A stretch of DNA of 64,000 nt, from assembly GCF_023278565.1 (NCBI RefSeq), contig NC_064680.1, positions 62,001-126,000 on the forward strand, in the 5' to 3' direction. The stretch is from Colletotrichum lupini. Lineage: Eukaryota; Ascomycota; Sordariomycetes; Glomerellales; Glomerellaceae. The translations under genes and the position numbers were made by a program. Shown here piece by piece: positions 31,878 through 47,269 of the stretch. The notes below the pieces were generated by a model. It made no database searches. It was not told the DNA's origin and was given only the letters and a program-made list of their open reading frames with translations. Position 1 is the stretch's first letter; each line of letters starts with the position of its first letter.

Positions 31878-34500
31878 GGGGAGACGGGTTTATATGCGTT
31901 GTTTTCCAAGTGAACGACCCAGTCGCTCAACAGAACGCTCGGTTCAAGCCATCACCTCACCAAGCTATGGAAGAGCTTGCAGCTTCCACATTCGCAGTGG
32001 GAATGGGAAAAAACCCTCTCACCGGTAGTCACACCGCTTCTGAGCAACGCCTCTGCCATGTGAACCCCTGATGGCGCGTATTCTTCACTCTCAACCTCGG
32101 ATATGCCCCTGAAGCGCTGGCGGCGTTCTTCCGCTTTCAGGATAGTCGTGACAGGACAACTGTCAGGCGTATCATGGCCATTGACACAGTAACCTGCAGC
32201 TCTAAGCCCCTGGCCAAGCCCGTGAGCCACGTCACAACGTTAAAGATGGCCGGGGCAATTTCATACGCCAGGATCGCTCCTGGCGTCGTGAATCATAGTT
32301 GTCGGACGGGGATAGGAATTCAGCCGTTGACGCCAACTCTCGGACTGATGATTGCACCGTGTGAGGCCTGTCCAGCTGAGACTGACCACCAATCGAGCCT
32401 GCTCAACCTTTCAGCCGGCGTCAAGTCTGGCCCCTTGGCTAGGGAAGAGTCATCTGCACTCTCTCCTGAAGGTGGCCCCTTGATTGTGCAGGATCAACCG
32501 CACGATCCGTCAGGATACTACCTCGTACGCATGATGTTTTCAAGCTGTTGGGATTGGGCAGGACTGATGGCGGAGGTGTCGATTGTCTAGGGAATTTGTG
32601 CCGGCGCGCCGAGCTGTGCTCAGCCTTCCCGATGCCTTCCGTCTCGTATATGCAACGTGATTGACGTTCGCAACACTTTGTCAAAGGCAAACCAGGCACA
32701 CCAGAACGATCAGCACAGCCGAGAGGAAAATTGCCTCTTCGAGCAATTTTGTTGACTCCGGAAGCCGCTCGGCAGTTACTTGGTACGCCTCGGTGAAGTC
32801 TAGCCGTGCGTCTTTCTAGACTCCAACGTCCGAACATTCAGGTTCGAGGGTCGGCAGTCTGTCCATGGCATGAAAGAATTCCAACGGGGCAATCTCGTCG
32901 GCGAGCCCTCCCTTCTCATCTTCAGAGATTCTGCGCGGAAATCGATCCCGTCCGTTGGTAGATAGCAATGCCATGGCCAGCTCCGCCATCGTTTGCGGCG
33001 ACTCCGAATTGCTGTACTCTGGCAAAGAAGCCGAGAAGCCAGCGGGAGCTGACCCTCGGGGTCTCGATCAGAAGCTTTCTCGCGAGCCGTATCCTAGGTC
33101 CGCGGCGATGTTGCATGAACCAAGCCCCTGAGAAGCAGGTCGTCTCAGGGGTGTGATGGTCAGGTCAGTGACCACCGGCGTAGCCGCAGGGTGTACGTGT
33201 CCCGGCTGGCATACTTTCCTCGTACATACGAGACCGTCATCGGCGGTAGCACTATGCCCAGGTGTAGGTAGGCCGAACATCCAGGCTGCCGTTGAGACGT
33301 GAATTACCCAACAAGGGAATTCTATCGGCGTAAGCGATAGTTTCTCGTGTCAGAGACTCCCAGTGAGACAGAGCCCATCGTTGCTTGACCAGTAGCGCGG
33401 CCAGACGCCAATCTCCGTAACATGCGCTGTCTCTTGCCCCTTTCGGCAATCCTCGACTGCTGGCCAAGGTTGAAGACCTGAAAATTGCTAAATACGGCAA
33501 TTTCTCGGTCACGCCCTGCGTCCTTTCGCCCGAGGATGGACCCCCAGGGGTAATCTCGCGGGCGCTTGTCGTGATGCCTGGCTTAGCACATCGAACACCC
33601 GCAGCATGATTGCATGATTTCGTAATGCATTCCATGAACCCGCTGAGCTGTCAAATTACCAGAAGCGGCAATTTTTGGGCATGAGGAACGCGGCGAGTCA
33701 CCTGCGGCTTGCGGCCGCAACGAAATAATGCCGAGAACTCGGAGTAGTGCGCCGAACCAGTGTTGACCAGTAGTGTGATCCCGTGCCTTATCCCTGACTC
33801 CCTCGAGCCCTTGAATTACTCTCAAAAGTAATTTTGGGTCGAGATTGAGGCGAGAGGAACGGGAAGGCGAGGCAAAATGCGAGGCGGACGGTAAGAAGAA
33901 CCCCCGAGAATCGGCAACGGGGTTGCGAGGCGTCCCTTCGGGCAGTCAGAGATTCTCGACATCGACTGTAATCGGGATCGGCAAGGCGCAAGACAGCAAA
34001 TAGCGGTGAACAGGTCACCATAAACGGCAATGAACTGAGGAAGTTAGCAACACTATTCCAGCAAGAGAACACCGGAGCGTACTGTGCAAGGCGCGCTGAA
34101 CTTGGCAGAGGCACAACGAGTGCAGGTAACGGGAAACAGATACCTCTGCCGTCCAAGCACCGGGTTAAGCTGTTGTAAGAAAAAGCCGTGGTTTCTCGTG
34201 TGGTTGATAATCGCGAAAGGGAGTAGAATGTTGACGCTGGGCGAATGTCGTGGACTATGGGTGTGGCTGGGGCTGGCGAAACAGCCAAGTGGCGCAAACA
34301 AATGCTGCGACAAGGAAAGGATACAAAGGAAACTTCGAGGTACATTGGCGCATGGGGCGGGGCGGGCGCTCATTTATGGGCTGGCAAGAACGGCGAGGGA
34401 TGGCGTGGCCGAGAATTACCCGATGTGGCAGGTGCCGAAAATGGCACGTCAGGACCGCCATTTCCGAAGGCAGGCAAGCCGTCTCTTGTTTTACTTTTAT
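31878..34500. other. Gene-poor GC-balanced stretch left of AT block B
   Basis: Many overlapping open frames of 60-185 codons on both strands, none with recognisable motifs or a clear splice model. The longest (minus, 34345-33788, 185 codons) is low-complexity Ser/Leu/Pro and likely spurious. Small inverted repeats built on AATTGC/AATTAC are scattered through it (separate entry). It may be the remains of genes or promoters cut off by the AT block that begins at 34501. Confidence 0.45.
32727..33833. repeat. Recurrent short hairpins with AAATTGC / GCAATTT arms
   Basis: Inverted repeats at 32727-32750 (AAAATTGC...GCAATTTT), 33301-33322 (GAATTACCC...GGGAATTC, one bulge), 33482-33503 (AAATTGC...GCAATTT), 33653-33674 (AAATTACC...GGCAATTT, one mismatch) and 33814-33833 (AATTACT...AGTAATT). 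The last four start 180, 172 and 161 bases apart. The DNA between them does not obviously repeat. Confidence 0.5.
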
Positions 34501-37500
34501 AACCTTCCCGCGCTTTTTATTTAGACTTATATACCTCACTCTTATAAACTTATAATTACTTTTTATTTAAACTTACTTATTTTACTCTTAATTAATTTCT
34601 TAATAATATACATAAGCGGGCTAATATAAAGGATATTACGTTTTTTACTTATTTTATAAAATATATTAATACGGTTCGTTATTCTTATTATTATTAAATA
34701 CCGAGTCCCCGGCTAACCCTCGTATTTTATAAGTTATCTTAAGTTTTATAATAAAAATAGAGGACTTAGATATTATATAAGAATAGTTAATAAACGCTAT
34801 TAAAAAGCGAATTATATTTTATAATATAATACGGTTTATTATTTTTAAGAAGTATAATTATAATAATATTATAAGCGCTAGTTAATAGTAGCTTATTAAA
34901 AGGTATTAAATTAGGGAGCGTAACGTAGCTAGGCCCCCTAGTAATAATACCTCTCCTAAGTCCGAGGAGTATAAGTAAGTATACTTATTTTAAATAGCTT
35001 TTTAAAAACGCCTCCCTACTCTAGTTAGAACTTATTTAATATAACTACTTATTTTTAATATTACTCTTATTATTACTAAGCCCAATTATAATAATAAAAA
35101 TATATCTCGGCTTATTAAAAAAGTTATTAAACTTTATTAACTAAATTATAATACTTATTATATTTATTAAAAAACTATTATTATTACCTCTATTTTTATT
35201 ATTTTTATATTTAAACTAAGCTATAGGGGGAAGGATAAGATTAAAAATATAAACCCGTAATACTATAGAGCTATTAAGGTATTAAAGAGATTTAATAAGT
35301 AGGCTATAAGCTAAATACTAAACGAGTTTAATATAACCCTTAAGACCCTTAAGTTTTGATATTATAATATTTTTAAATAGCTAGATATTAATAATATTTA
35401 TAAATTTATAATATCCTACTTTAGTATTATAATTAATAACTTTAGAATTAATGTAATTAGGGTAATAAAATACGTAAATATAATTAAAACGAGTATTTAT
35501 ATTAATATAAAGCTTACTTAGCTATCTCGTAGCGCTACCCTAAGTAATAATAATAGCAACCCGCTATTAAAGGAGTTTTATAATATTATTAAGCTATTTA
35601 GTATTATTATTAAAAAGGATACTAAGGCTAGTATTAGCGCGGTATAATTATATAAATTACTCCTCTTTATTAAAATTTTTATAATAAAATCGGAGATTAA
35701 CGCCCTAGCTAAGACCCCTAGGGGTAATATTTTAGTAAAGTAGTTCGTTAAGAGGGGTAATATTATTAAGGGCCCCGGTAATACTAATACTAAGTTTTTA
35801 AAAAAGGTTATATATAATAACTTAAACCTCGACCCAAAGTAGTACTTAGTTAAAGTAAAGGATATAGTTATACTTAGGGTATTAATAAATATTTTTAGTT
35901 AGGATAGGCTAATATTTTATTTATAAACTAAGAGTAGGTATATTAATACCTCTCGAACCCCTAACCCTTAGATATTCTTATTAATATTCTTTTTAAAAAT
36001 TAGTTTTTTTTACTACTTACGGGCTACGATACGCTCGCTACTGTTTTTATTTATTTAAAAATAAATAATAATAGCGTTTTTAATTACTTAGCTACCCTCG
36101 GTTTAGATTTTATATTTATTTAATATATTTAAAGGGTTTAATAAGGAGTAGTAAAGAAGCGGTTTCTAACCCCGGAGTACTTTAAGTTATTTATTTTAGC
36201 TAGGCTAAGAGACTATTTAATATAACTAGGCTCTAGTTAATAAAAGAGTAATAAGTCTTTTTAAAAACTATATATAGGATTATAATAAAAGAGCTATTAA
36301 AATATAATTAAATTAACCGTATTTAGTACCCTAAAGGTATTAATAAGTTTATATTAGTTAAGGAAGTATTATACTCTAGGGAGGAGTTAAAAAATAATAA
36401 TAATAATTAAAATATTAATAAAAACGACGAAAATCTAAATATTAATAGAGATAATAAGGACGGCTTATTATTTAGTTAAAGCGTTTACGTATCCCTGGGA
36501 GGAGGGGTTTAGAAATAGGTATTTAGCTCGAAGTTTTTATTTATATTAATATTAAGTAGTTTAGGATATCTTAGTATTAGAGTTACGGTTCCGGGTTTAT
36601 AGTTAATTTTTATACTTAGGTTATATAATAATATTATAATAAGATATTATATTTATAGATAAGAGAATGTATTACGTAATAGGGATAGTAATCGTATTTT
36701 ACGAAGTGCCCGTTACGTACTAAATTACGTATTTATTTTAGATATCGTATATATAGACCTTTTTTTTTTATCTATTTTTATTTTAATAGTTAAGCTACTT
36801 TTATTATACTCTATATGCTTATTACTACGTACTATAACTTATAATAAAATAAGACTATGTTTTATAACCCGACGGCGGTTTATTAGTTTATATATATAAA
36901 AGCTAAGTTAGGTTTATTAAGTAGTAGATAGTTACCCGCGATTTACTAACGATTTAATTATATAATAACACTATATAAGAAATATAAGGGCTAGGTTATA
37001 TAGTAACTTCGGCTTAAAATCCTTACTAAGCGATCCGAGGTATGGTTATTATTATAAAATAAAATATTAAATTATTAAATACTACTATTAATTATATATA
37101 AACCGTTACTTATCGCTATTAACTACTTAAGACTTAGGGCGGGAATCTCGCTCGGGGAGGATAAATAGTACTACGAATTTACTAATAACTCTTAAGTTTT
37201 AAAAACATTATTTATTAAGGGAGAAAGGGGAGGATTTTTATTATAATATAACTTATTATAAGGACTATATTAGTATTAAAAAAACGCTACGATACTAACT
37301 TAAATAATAATAAAAGACTAGATAAATACGCTATTTAAGTACTTAAAACAATGCTAAGGGCTATTAATAAATAATTTCTAAGCTATTATATACTTAGTTA
37401 ATATAGTTAAAGTGATTTAAGTAGCTATTACTTATATTATAAAAAAAGTTAAGTTAAGGGAATATAGTTTTATATACCTCGAGTAATCGCTCCTTTTTAT

Positions 37501-38779
37501 ATAATTACTTATTATTACCTAGGTCGTCCTATTACTTATAATTTTTTATAATTATACTACTTATTAAAAGTTATTATAAAAATAGAGTAACGAGGAGTAG
37601 GCTAAGAAGCGTTAAGCCTTAGTTAGGATACGTATATATAAACTTAAAGTTAATTTTTAAAAAGCTAGGTACTTAGTATATTAATATATAAAATAGGTTT
37701 TTATTATTATTAACGCGGGTAATACTATTATATTAAAGGATATATAAGCTAAGTAGTGCGGATAATAAATAAGTAAACTTTTTTATAGTTTATTTAATAA
37801 CTTTTTAATTAACGTTATTAAGGTTCTTTATAAAAAAAAGGGAGATTAACTTAGCGAGCTTTTTAAAGAGGGCGAGCCCTTATGTATTAATAATATAAAA
37901 AATACTAAGCTATAAATAAGCGAGGTTAATAAAATACTTAAGAATAGTTATAATATAAAGAGTCGTTATTAAGATCGTTAGGGTAAATAATATAAAAGAA
38001 AACGCTTTCTTACTTATTTAAAGAGTAAGCTAGTAGCTTTATACTTAGGAACTAAGTAGAGCTAATTTACGGAATATAAATATATATTTTAATAATTATA
38101 TTAAGTACCTAGGTACGGTAATATCCTTACCCTAAGTAACACGTATTATATATAGGGCCGGCTACTTTAATACGAACTTACCTTAGTATAATAAAATAAA
38201 AGCGCTAAAGTCGAGGTTAATTATTTTTAGTATTTTAAACTTATTAAAATAAAAAGAGAGTAGTAGGCTTAGCTTATTACTTAGGGCGCTTTTTTAATAA
38301 TATTATTAATAAACGCAGAGCTTTTTTAGTATTCTTTATATTATTATATTATAAATTTATCTCTTATCCTCGAGATATATATTATAAAAGTTATTTAGGA
38401 CCTAGAGCTTAGGGAAGCATAGCTTAAAATACTTAGTTATAATATTATATTTAATCCTTAGGATAAACTATTTTTAAATATAGCGTCGCTTTTTAATTAC
38501 GTACTAAATATTCTCTAGCTATTTTAATTTTAATAAGAAGAAGAGTAGGGCGAGGCTTTATTAATTATAATTAATTTAGTATAAGTTACTTAGGCTCTTA
38601 TAATTAAGTTACTTAGTAATAATAAGCTTTAGCTTTATTAAAAACTAAGAGATTTAGAATAGTATAATAGAAGTATTAAATAAAAATCGTTAATAAGGTT
38701 ACTAAGTATATAGACTTATATAGGGACTTATTAAAGAATATTTATCTAAATAAAAGCCGTATATAAAGAGTTAATAATA

Positions 38780-39166
38780 CGGGGTATATAGAGGCTATAA
38801 TAAGGAATAGTTATAAAAATAAGTAAAATAAGAAAGGGTATATAAGAGTAAAATAGAAATTAAAAAGACTTATATTATATATAAGTTATTTAAAAAAACT
38901 TAGTATTATAGGGTACGCGAAGGCTAGGTTAGTAAATAGTTATAAAAATAAGTAAAATAAAAAAGAGTATATAAAAGTAAAATAGAAATAAAAAAGACTT
39001 ATATTATATATAAGTTATTTAAAGAAACTTAGTACTACGGGGTATATAAAAGTTAAGTTAGTAAATAGTTATAAAAATAAGTAAAATAAGAAGGGGGTAT
39101 ATAAGAGTAAGAGAAAAAAATAAAAAAGACTTATATTATATATAAGTTATTTATAAAAAGAAAAAA
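38780..39166. repeat. 129-bp tandem repeat, three copies
   Basis: The phrase AATAGTTATAAAAATAAG recurs at 38806, 38935 and 39064, exactly 129 bases apart, with matching sequence between. Each unit also holds a palindromic ACTTATATTATATATAAGT. 129 equals 43 codons, so it could be the remains of a repeated protein segment. A partial unit may precede it. Confidence 0.8.
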
Positions 39167-42100
39167 AGTAAGGGAAGAGATATTATAGGAATAAAAGCCC
39201 GGAGCTATTATAAAGCTATAAAAGTAAAAAAGGTAAGAAGGGCTAGGTAAGAAGTTAAAAATAGTAATATTAAAATTAATAGTTAAGTAATTTATAAAAT
39301 AAGTCCGAACGTTTATAGCCCGGCGCACACTTTTAATAAGAACGTAAGATATTAATATATTACGGTAGTTTAAAAATTATATAAAAATAACTATATTTTT
39401 ATAAAATAGTTATTAAAAAGGTATAGCTCTAGCCTACGTTACGTCCCGTAATTTATTATTATTAAATATTAAACGACCCGTAGAGCGTAACTCGGAAAGA
39501 ATTCTTAAATTACGCTATAATACGAGTTTTTTAAACTAGCCCCTACTCTAAATTCGTTAGATCGATTTACTATTAAATATTATTATATAAATACCGTAAC
39601 TAAGTAATATACTAGTTTATATAGGATAGTAAGTTATTTATTTAACGAGGCCGATAGTAGGATAATATAAATAAGTTAATTATTAGTCTGCGACTTATTT
39701 TATAAAAATAGTAATATATTACGGCGTTCTATTAAAGAGGGGTAAATAACTATCTTTTTTTAAAATAATTACTAGCTTAGAATAGGCTAATAGGAATAAG
39801 ATATTAATTATATTATGTTTTTTTTAATACGAGCTATTATCCCCGGCCTCTATATTACTACTACTTAAGCTTAGTCTTATTATTTATAATATTTATAGTT
39901 TATAGTACTTATAGTTTATTATATTTATACCATTCGCATAGTCTTTAGTATTTATAATACTTATATTATTATATTACTTAGAGCTTAACTGGAGTCTTAT
40001 AATATATTTAAATCCTTTATATCTCTTTTTTTATATAGGGACGACCTTTTTATTATACGTTATATACCCGTTTTTTATAAAAATACTACTCGTTTTATAT
40101 TTACTTACTAACCACTAAACTAGTAGTACTCGCTCCTAAATTCTATTATACTATATAATTTATAACTTTTACGAAGTAGCTATTATTATAAACGAGGCTT
40201 TTTAGGCCTTAGTAATAAATAAAAAGATTAACGTTTATATAATTTATAATAGTACTATACTCGTTATTTATTAGGATAATATAAACATAGCCGTTATTTA
40301 TAGCGTTCTCTTTTATAGCTTTTTTAAAAAGGTCGTCGACTTAAATATTAAATATTATATTTAGTTTATAAATAAGCTCTGGAAATATATAATTTATAAT
40401 ATTTTAAAGATTTTAAGTAAGCCTCTTAGGAATATTTATAACCTCTAAGAATACTTTAAAAAGGCCTAAGAAATAGATATTATTATAAATATTAGCCCTT
40501 ACATAGCTACGACTTAATCTAGGCCTATATTATTAACCGATTTTATTATTTTAGATTATTAAAACTATTGTTTTTATTTTATTTACCTCCGTATTTAAAT
40601 CTAAGTAGGTCTTAGTATAATATATAAATAACCTTATACCTCGCGGGTATAACGATTTATAAAAAGCGTCTCGTAAAGAGACGGCTTTAATAGCGTTATA
40701 TTATATACTTTTTTGAATATCTTATTAATAAGGTTTATTATAAAATATAAATCTCTCCTAATACTTAAAATACTCGAACTCGAGCTATTAAGAAATTAAA
40801 AAAGAATATATTTAAGCTTTACTTTATATAATTACCTAATTTTATTTATATTTAGCTTAAATATATCCTAAAAAGTTCGCGCTCTATTCTTAACTTTAAA
40901 AAGGATAATAACTATTAGTTTTTGAATAATATTTAATATATATTTAAGTTAAACCCGAGCGTCGTTACGATCCTTTTATTAGCTTTTTAAATTATATAAT
41001 AATATTTTATATTTTTTAAGTTAGCTACGCTTCTTTAGTAATATATATAAACGAAGGTAAATAATAATATATTTTTAAAATAACTATTATCCCGAGGTTA
41101 TAAAGGTTTTAAATAAGTTTACGGACGTTTAGTAACGATAATAAAATATACTTAAGTAGAGTAAGGCTATAAAATAGGAGTTAATTTTATTATATGTAAG
41201 TACTTAATTAATAAAATTTACTAATTTTTAAATTTAAATAAGTAATTATTATATAACTTAACGAGAGGAGCGAGCGAGCGATAAGAAAAAAAGTAATAAG
41301 TAATAAAAAAAAAAGTAGCGCGTAATAAAAAAAAAAATAAAAAAAAAGAAAATTAATAAATAATAAAAAGAATAAAAAATAAATATGATATAAAAAAGGG
41401 ATAGAAAGTAAGGAGGCGGACTATATATAATAAGGGTACGGGGCCTATTTAGTTTATTTAAATAATACCCTTAGTATTATTTTCGTTACTAAAGAGAGCC
41501 TTAACTAAATTATAAAGCTTATTATTCTTAATAATATCGTAGTTAATATCTTAATAAGTTCTAAACATTTTATTAAAAGTAATTTAGTTAATTATAATAT
41601 TTAGAAGTAGCTCGTTATCTTTTAGAACTCCTAAGCCCCTTAAGTTATGATTTTTAACGTATTTAATAAAGTTTTTAATAATAATAAACTTAATAAGAAT
41701 AATAAGTTATAGGTTTATAAAGATAGCTATAGCATAGGTAAGTTATTTAATAAAAGTACTAAAGTTTTTATAAATATATATTACCCTCTTTATATAATAT
41801 TTAGGCTCGTTTATTTTAGTAATAACCTCGGGGTTATTAAAAATATTATTATTATTAAATTTAATTAGGTTATTAATACGTCCTAGGCTTATTAAATAAG
41901 GCCTTTAGGCTAAAAGCGTATTATTTTTAATATTATATAGGTTTATATTCGTTTTTAAGGCCTTATATAATTAGTATATTTATTTATTAATTAGTCTAAT
42001 TTAGGGGCTCGGGGCTAGGCTTAAGGAGGGGCTAAGTATATTAATATTAATAAGGTTTTATTAACTACCCTTAGGGAGGTACTAAGTTACTAAGTTAAGC

Positions 42101-45100
42101 TTAGAATTAAGTATTAAGTAAATAGGGATAAGAATATAGCCTTATATCTTAAGCTAATTAATATTTAAATAGACGTTTAAGTTAAAAACGTCGGGATTAT
42201 TAATATTTAAGTTAGGGTAAAACGGGTACGTCCGTTTAGTATACTCTTCGTTATACAACTACTATATATTATTATTATTTAAAAAAGAATTATATATAAA
42301 AGTAATTTACTAAGCTAACGGGAATTTAACACTAAATCGTATTATATTAGTATAGTAGTAAATTATAATATAATAATAGGCCACTCTAATTATTTTCTTA
42401 AACTCCGGGGTTATAATTATATTAGGGTCCTTAATATTAAGATTAAGGGTATTTTAAGGGTTAAATAGTAGGCGCTATTAGGTATTTTAAGCATTAAATA
42501 ATAATAAAGCTATAATAATATTAAAAACTATAATATAAAGTAACATAAAAGAGGTAGAGTACTTAAAAATAAATATTTATTATATAAAATAAGAAGTACG
42601 AGCGAGAATATTTATAATTAGTTATTTATTAATCTTTTTTAGAGTTAAGACTAATAGTATGAAGTAATTCCGTAACGGTAATATTATCGCTTTAACCTCG
42701 ATTCGTAATAAGGTATAAGTATATATATATTTTTATATTTAATTTTTATTATTATGTATAATATATAATAGTATTTTTTATTTTTTATAAACGGCGTCCT
42801 AGAGCTTATATTTACGAACGTTAAAGTTACGAAGTATAGCTTTAAAATAAGTAAATAAGTTAAGGGTAGTTTATTTTTTAACTTAGCTATCCCTATAATA
42901 AAGATATTAAAACGGGCTTATATCCTCGTAAATACGTTACCCTTATTTATTAAATCGAGTTAGCTTTAAAATAGGAATATTAATAAACTAAGACTAATTA
43001 CGTATATTTTATTAACCTTAGTTTTAAAAATAAAAATAAAGAATTATTTATTATTTACCTCGTTTATTAAGGTATTATAACCCCTATTATAAACTTTTAT
43101 ATTTTTTTATAATATCCTTTTATACTAAGAGCGGAGCTCGAGCTCGAGCTCTTATTATTATTAATATTAATTTATAAAGCTATATTCTCTTAATAATAGT
43201 ACGTTTTTTAAAATATTCTATTTAAAAAGCTAAATTATTAAAGTAATATAAGCGGGTATAGGGTAATTTAGGATTAGTAAGGGGGTAATAAAATTCGTAT
43301 ATAAATACGTTTATTAAGGGAAGGACGTATATAGTTATATTAAAATACGAGTTATTCTTAAGCTAAGTAGCTAAAATGTTACTTATATAAGGGACTATTC
43401 CTTTTATATAAGTCTATATTTAAAAATCGTAATTCTTTTTAAATAAAATCCAAGCCTAAAGCTTAAAAAGAACGCTTAGTAAACGACTTATTGTATTCGT
43501 AACTATATTTAAGTACGAAGCTAAAACGAAACTATAACTAACTAAATAGTTTAGTATATATTTTATATAACCTATAGAGCTCGGGGTAAATAAAGATATT
43601 TTTTTAAAATAATTACTAACTTAGAAAAGACCAATAGGAATAAGGTAATAATTATAATAAGACTTATTTTACTCTCTTAAAAGCCCTATACGTTATTAAT
43701 AATACTAAACCCTTAGGATATATAGTTATATATTAACTTTTTATTTAATATTGCGGGGTTTAAATACTTTATAATTATTAAGTACCGGTCCTTAGGAAAT
43801 ATAATAATTACCCTTTTCTATCTCGAGCTTATATAATTATTATAATAAAACGTTGAGCTCTAAATAATATAAGGGTAGTTAATAATTATTTAACCCCGTT
43901 TTAAATATATTTATAATTAATTTATTACTTTTTTAAACTAGTTCTTCTTAAAAACATAGAAACGAAGCCGTCCGTTATACTCCTAGCTTATAATAATTAC
44001 TAGGCTTTTTAAGTTATTTTTTAATAATATGGCCTCGTATATATTAATATAATATTTATATTATTAATAAACCTTAAATCTAGGCCCCTACTGTTTAACT
44101 AAGATTTTCCTAAGTTATTTATAGGGACGTTTATTTAGTATTATAAAAAACCGTGCGTAAAAGAGCTAAATATATAAGAAAGTTAGAGTATAATAATAAT
44201 AATAATAATAATACGGGTATAAACGCTAATAAATAAGAAATATAAACGGGAGATATAGGCCTTTTTATAAAGAGGTTTAGTTAAGTAAAATAATATAATT
44301 ATAAAATCTATTTAGTATTTAAAAAATCGATATCCTTGCGTCTTAATAATACCGTTATTTCTTTGAAAAAAAAACGAGTTATACCGTATACTAACGCTTT
44401 TATAATAATATATTAATATTATTTTCGTTAAGAAAATAGGACGCGATATATAAGGACGATAACGTTAGGATAAAGTATTAGTATTTATAATACTACTCGG
44501 GTAAAAAGAAATATATAAATTATATAATTATTTATAGAGTACTTATAATAATTATTTTTTATAAAAGCTAAATTATTATAAGGACTTAGATAAGAATAGA
44601 CCGTTAATAAGAACGTAATTAATATATTATTAATATAATAACGTAGCTAAAACGTCCTAATTTACTTATTTTAATTATATAAATCTTATTAATTATTAAA
44701 CTTAACTAATACTAAATATTTTATAAAACCCTTACTAAGATTATAAGTCGTATCCTACCCGTTTTATATAATTAAATAATACTACTTATTATTAATTCTC
44801 TAACGCTCTTACTAAGTATTTAATTTATATTTAATACGCTTCGTAAGCTATTATTAAAAAGGTATAGTAAATAGGTAAATAAGTCGAGAGTAATCTATTT
44901 TATAAAAAATATTAAATACGTTAATCGAGAGAAATAGCCCTACTTTTAATATTAAAATAAATAATAACTTTATTATAGTTAATACTAAATAGTTAATAAA
45001 AGTTTAAGCTAAATAGCTTAAATATATAATAAGTAATATTAGTATATATAACTTATTAACTAAGCTATATACCCTTAGGATTATAAGTATTATAAATAAT

Positions 45101-46040
45101 TTTAATAATATTATAACTACTTACTTAGCGGTACGTTTTATTTATAATAAGGTTTAAATTATAATAAATACGATTATTTTTACTTTTATATTTTTAAAAT
45201 TAGTAATAAGAGACCTAAATAATAATAAAAAGTTATACCTACTCGTATATATATCCGCTAGTTATTTATATAACCGAGCCCGAGATTAATTTACGTTTAT
45301 AAAATAAAAACTTATAAATACTTCGATCGACTTTATTATAAGCTTTAATATTAATTAAAATATATATAAAAATTACTATAACTATATTTATATAATAGTT
45401 TTAATAAATTAAGTATTATAAAACCTAAACGAACTCTCGTTTTACGTCTCTAATTTACGAAGTTTTACTTAGAATAATAAGTTTATTAAGAACTACTAAA
45501 GTTAGATTTTATATTATTAATAAAAGAGCGTTATAAATACCGGCCTAAATAAAAAGAACCCTAAATACTTAATATTTTTTAATACTAAGAGATTATTAAA
45601 TACTAAAATAATATAAAAATAATATAAAAAAGTACGTTATTATAAAATTATTACTATTATTAAGACGTATATTAAGAGACTTAATAATATAACTAAACTC
45701 CTTAAAAACTTAATTTACCCTTTTTTTAGTTAGCTTAAATAAGAGCATACTTAATAAATAAACTATTAAAATATAGTAGCGAATTTATTTATATATTTAA
45801 AGGTCCTAAATAATATAATAAATAGTTTAAATAAGATATATTAGCTACTATATAAATACTATTAAGGCTAACCTCTATTATATAAAAAATCCTTATAGAG
45901 TTTATAAAATCCTTTCTTATTTTAGTTATTTATTATAAAGTAATTAAAGTTCTATTATTAAAAAAAAAAGGACTTTTTTATTATAAGATAATATTAAATA
46001 GTTATAGTAGTATAGTAATAATAAAGGGGGTATACTATTT

Positions 46041-46202
46041 TATTTTTTATTTACGATATAGCGAACAAAAGAATTTATAAGTACTAAATTCTTTTATTTA
46101 TAACGTAGCGAATAAAAGAATTTTAAAATTTTAGTTAATTTAAGATTTTAGTTAATTTTTTTATTTACGATATAGTAAATAAAAGAATTTATAAGTACTT
46201 AA
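46041..46202. repeat. Outlying cluster of the palindromic ~47-bp repeat (3 units)
   Basis: Three units of the same palindromic repeat as at 47270-48262: arms TTTTTTATTTA and TAAATAAAAGAA around a TAGCGA/TAGTAA core, each followed by TTATAAGTACT. Confidence 0.8.
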
Positions 46203-47269
46203 TCCCCCTAACGGAATAATCCGCCGGGGCCGTATTATATATTATATATTAAAAAAAACTAAGTATATTACGCTCTATACTTAATTATTAATTAAAATAG
46301 CTCCCGACCTTCCCCCGCGTAACTATTTAAAGAGTAAGCTATACTTACTTTAATATATATAAAACCTCTTAATACTAGCCCGCGTAAGTAACTAGATCCT
46401 ATATTATATACTCCTTTTTATTAAGGGTTAGGGGGCCCTTTATATATTCCCTTATATTTATAATATAACCCGTATTAGAGGGATTTCTAGCTTTATAAAG
46501 TATAATTTCTAAGTTAATATTAATATACTAAATCTTAACGTTTATATTAGCCCGGCTATTTATAGCGTTCGTATTATTATTTAGTTAAATTCCGTATTAT
46601 TAAAAAGTACTTTACTAATCCTTAGGTATACTTATATTAGTTATAATAGCTATAGCGTCGAGCTAGCTAAAGAGGGCGCCTAGTTTAAAAGGGGTAGATT
46701 TATTAATAAGTATTTTTAGAGTTCTAGCTTATTAATTACTAACTATATATTAAGAGTAGAGTAGGTTCTCGTCGAGGTAATAGTTTATATATTAATAAGT
46801 TTATTTAGTAAATTTATTTAGTAAATTTATTTAGTTTAAATAGAGCTTTAGGTAATATTAAAAGCGATAAGGATAAAAAAAATCTTTATGAGCTTTAGTA
46901 CGAGTAGTAAATATTAGCTTATTTAGCCCTTTTTTTAAAAACCTCTACGTTATTATTAAAATTTAGAACTTCTATAATTAAAGGCCGCCTCTAATTATTA
47001 CGGCCGATTATTATAACTAATTATTATAGCTAACTTCTATTATTAACTTTTTTAACTAGCGCTACTATATAAAAAGTAGCTTACTTATCCCAAATTATAT
47101 AGTAGTTTTCGTATCGAAATTATTATATTATATTAAGCGCGTACTTAGGGTATATTGCGTGTATTATATAGTTAAAAAGTATACCGTATTATATAATTTC
47201 TTTTAAAAGCATAATCCCGTTAAGGTCGATTTTTTATACTTATAAAGCTAGAAAAAAACCACTATATAA

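Noticed and set aside
33788..34345. 185-codon minus-strand frame
   Set aside because: Low-complexity Ser/Leu/Pro translation with no motif, overlapped by equally long frames on the other strand.
39131..39328. Minus-strand 65-codon frame in block B
   Set aside because: Falls in AT-rich tandem repeats; composition-driven and Tyr/Phe/Ile-rich only.
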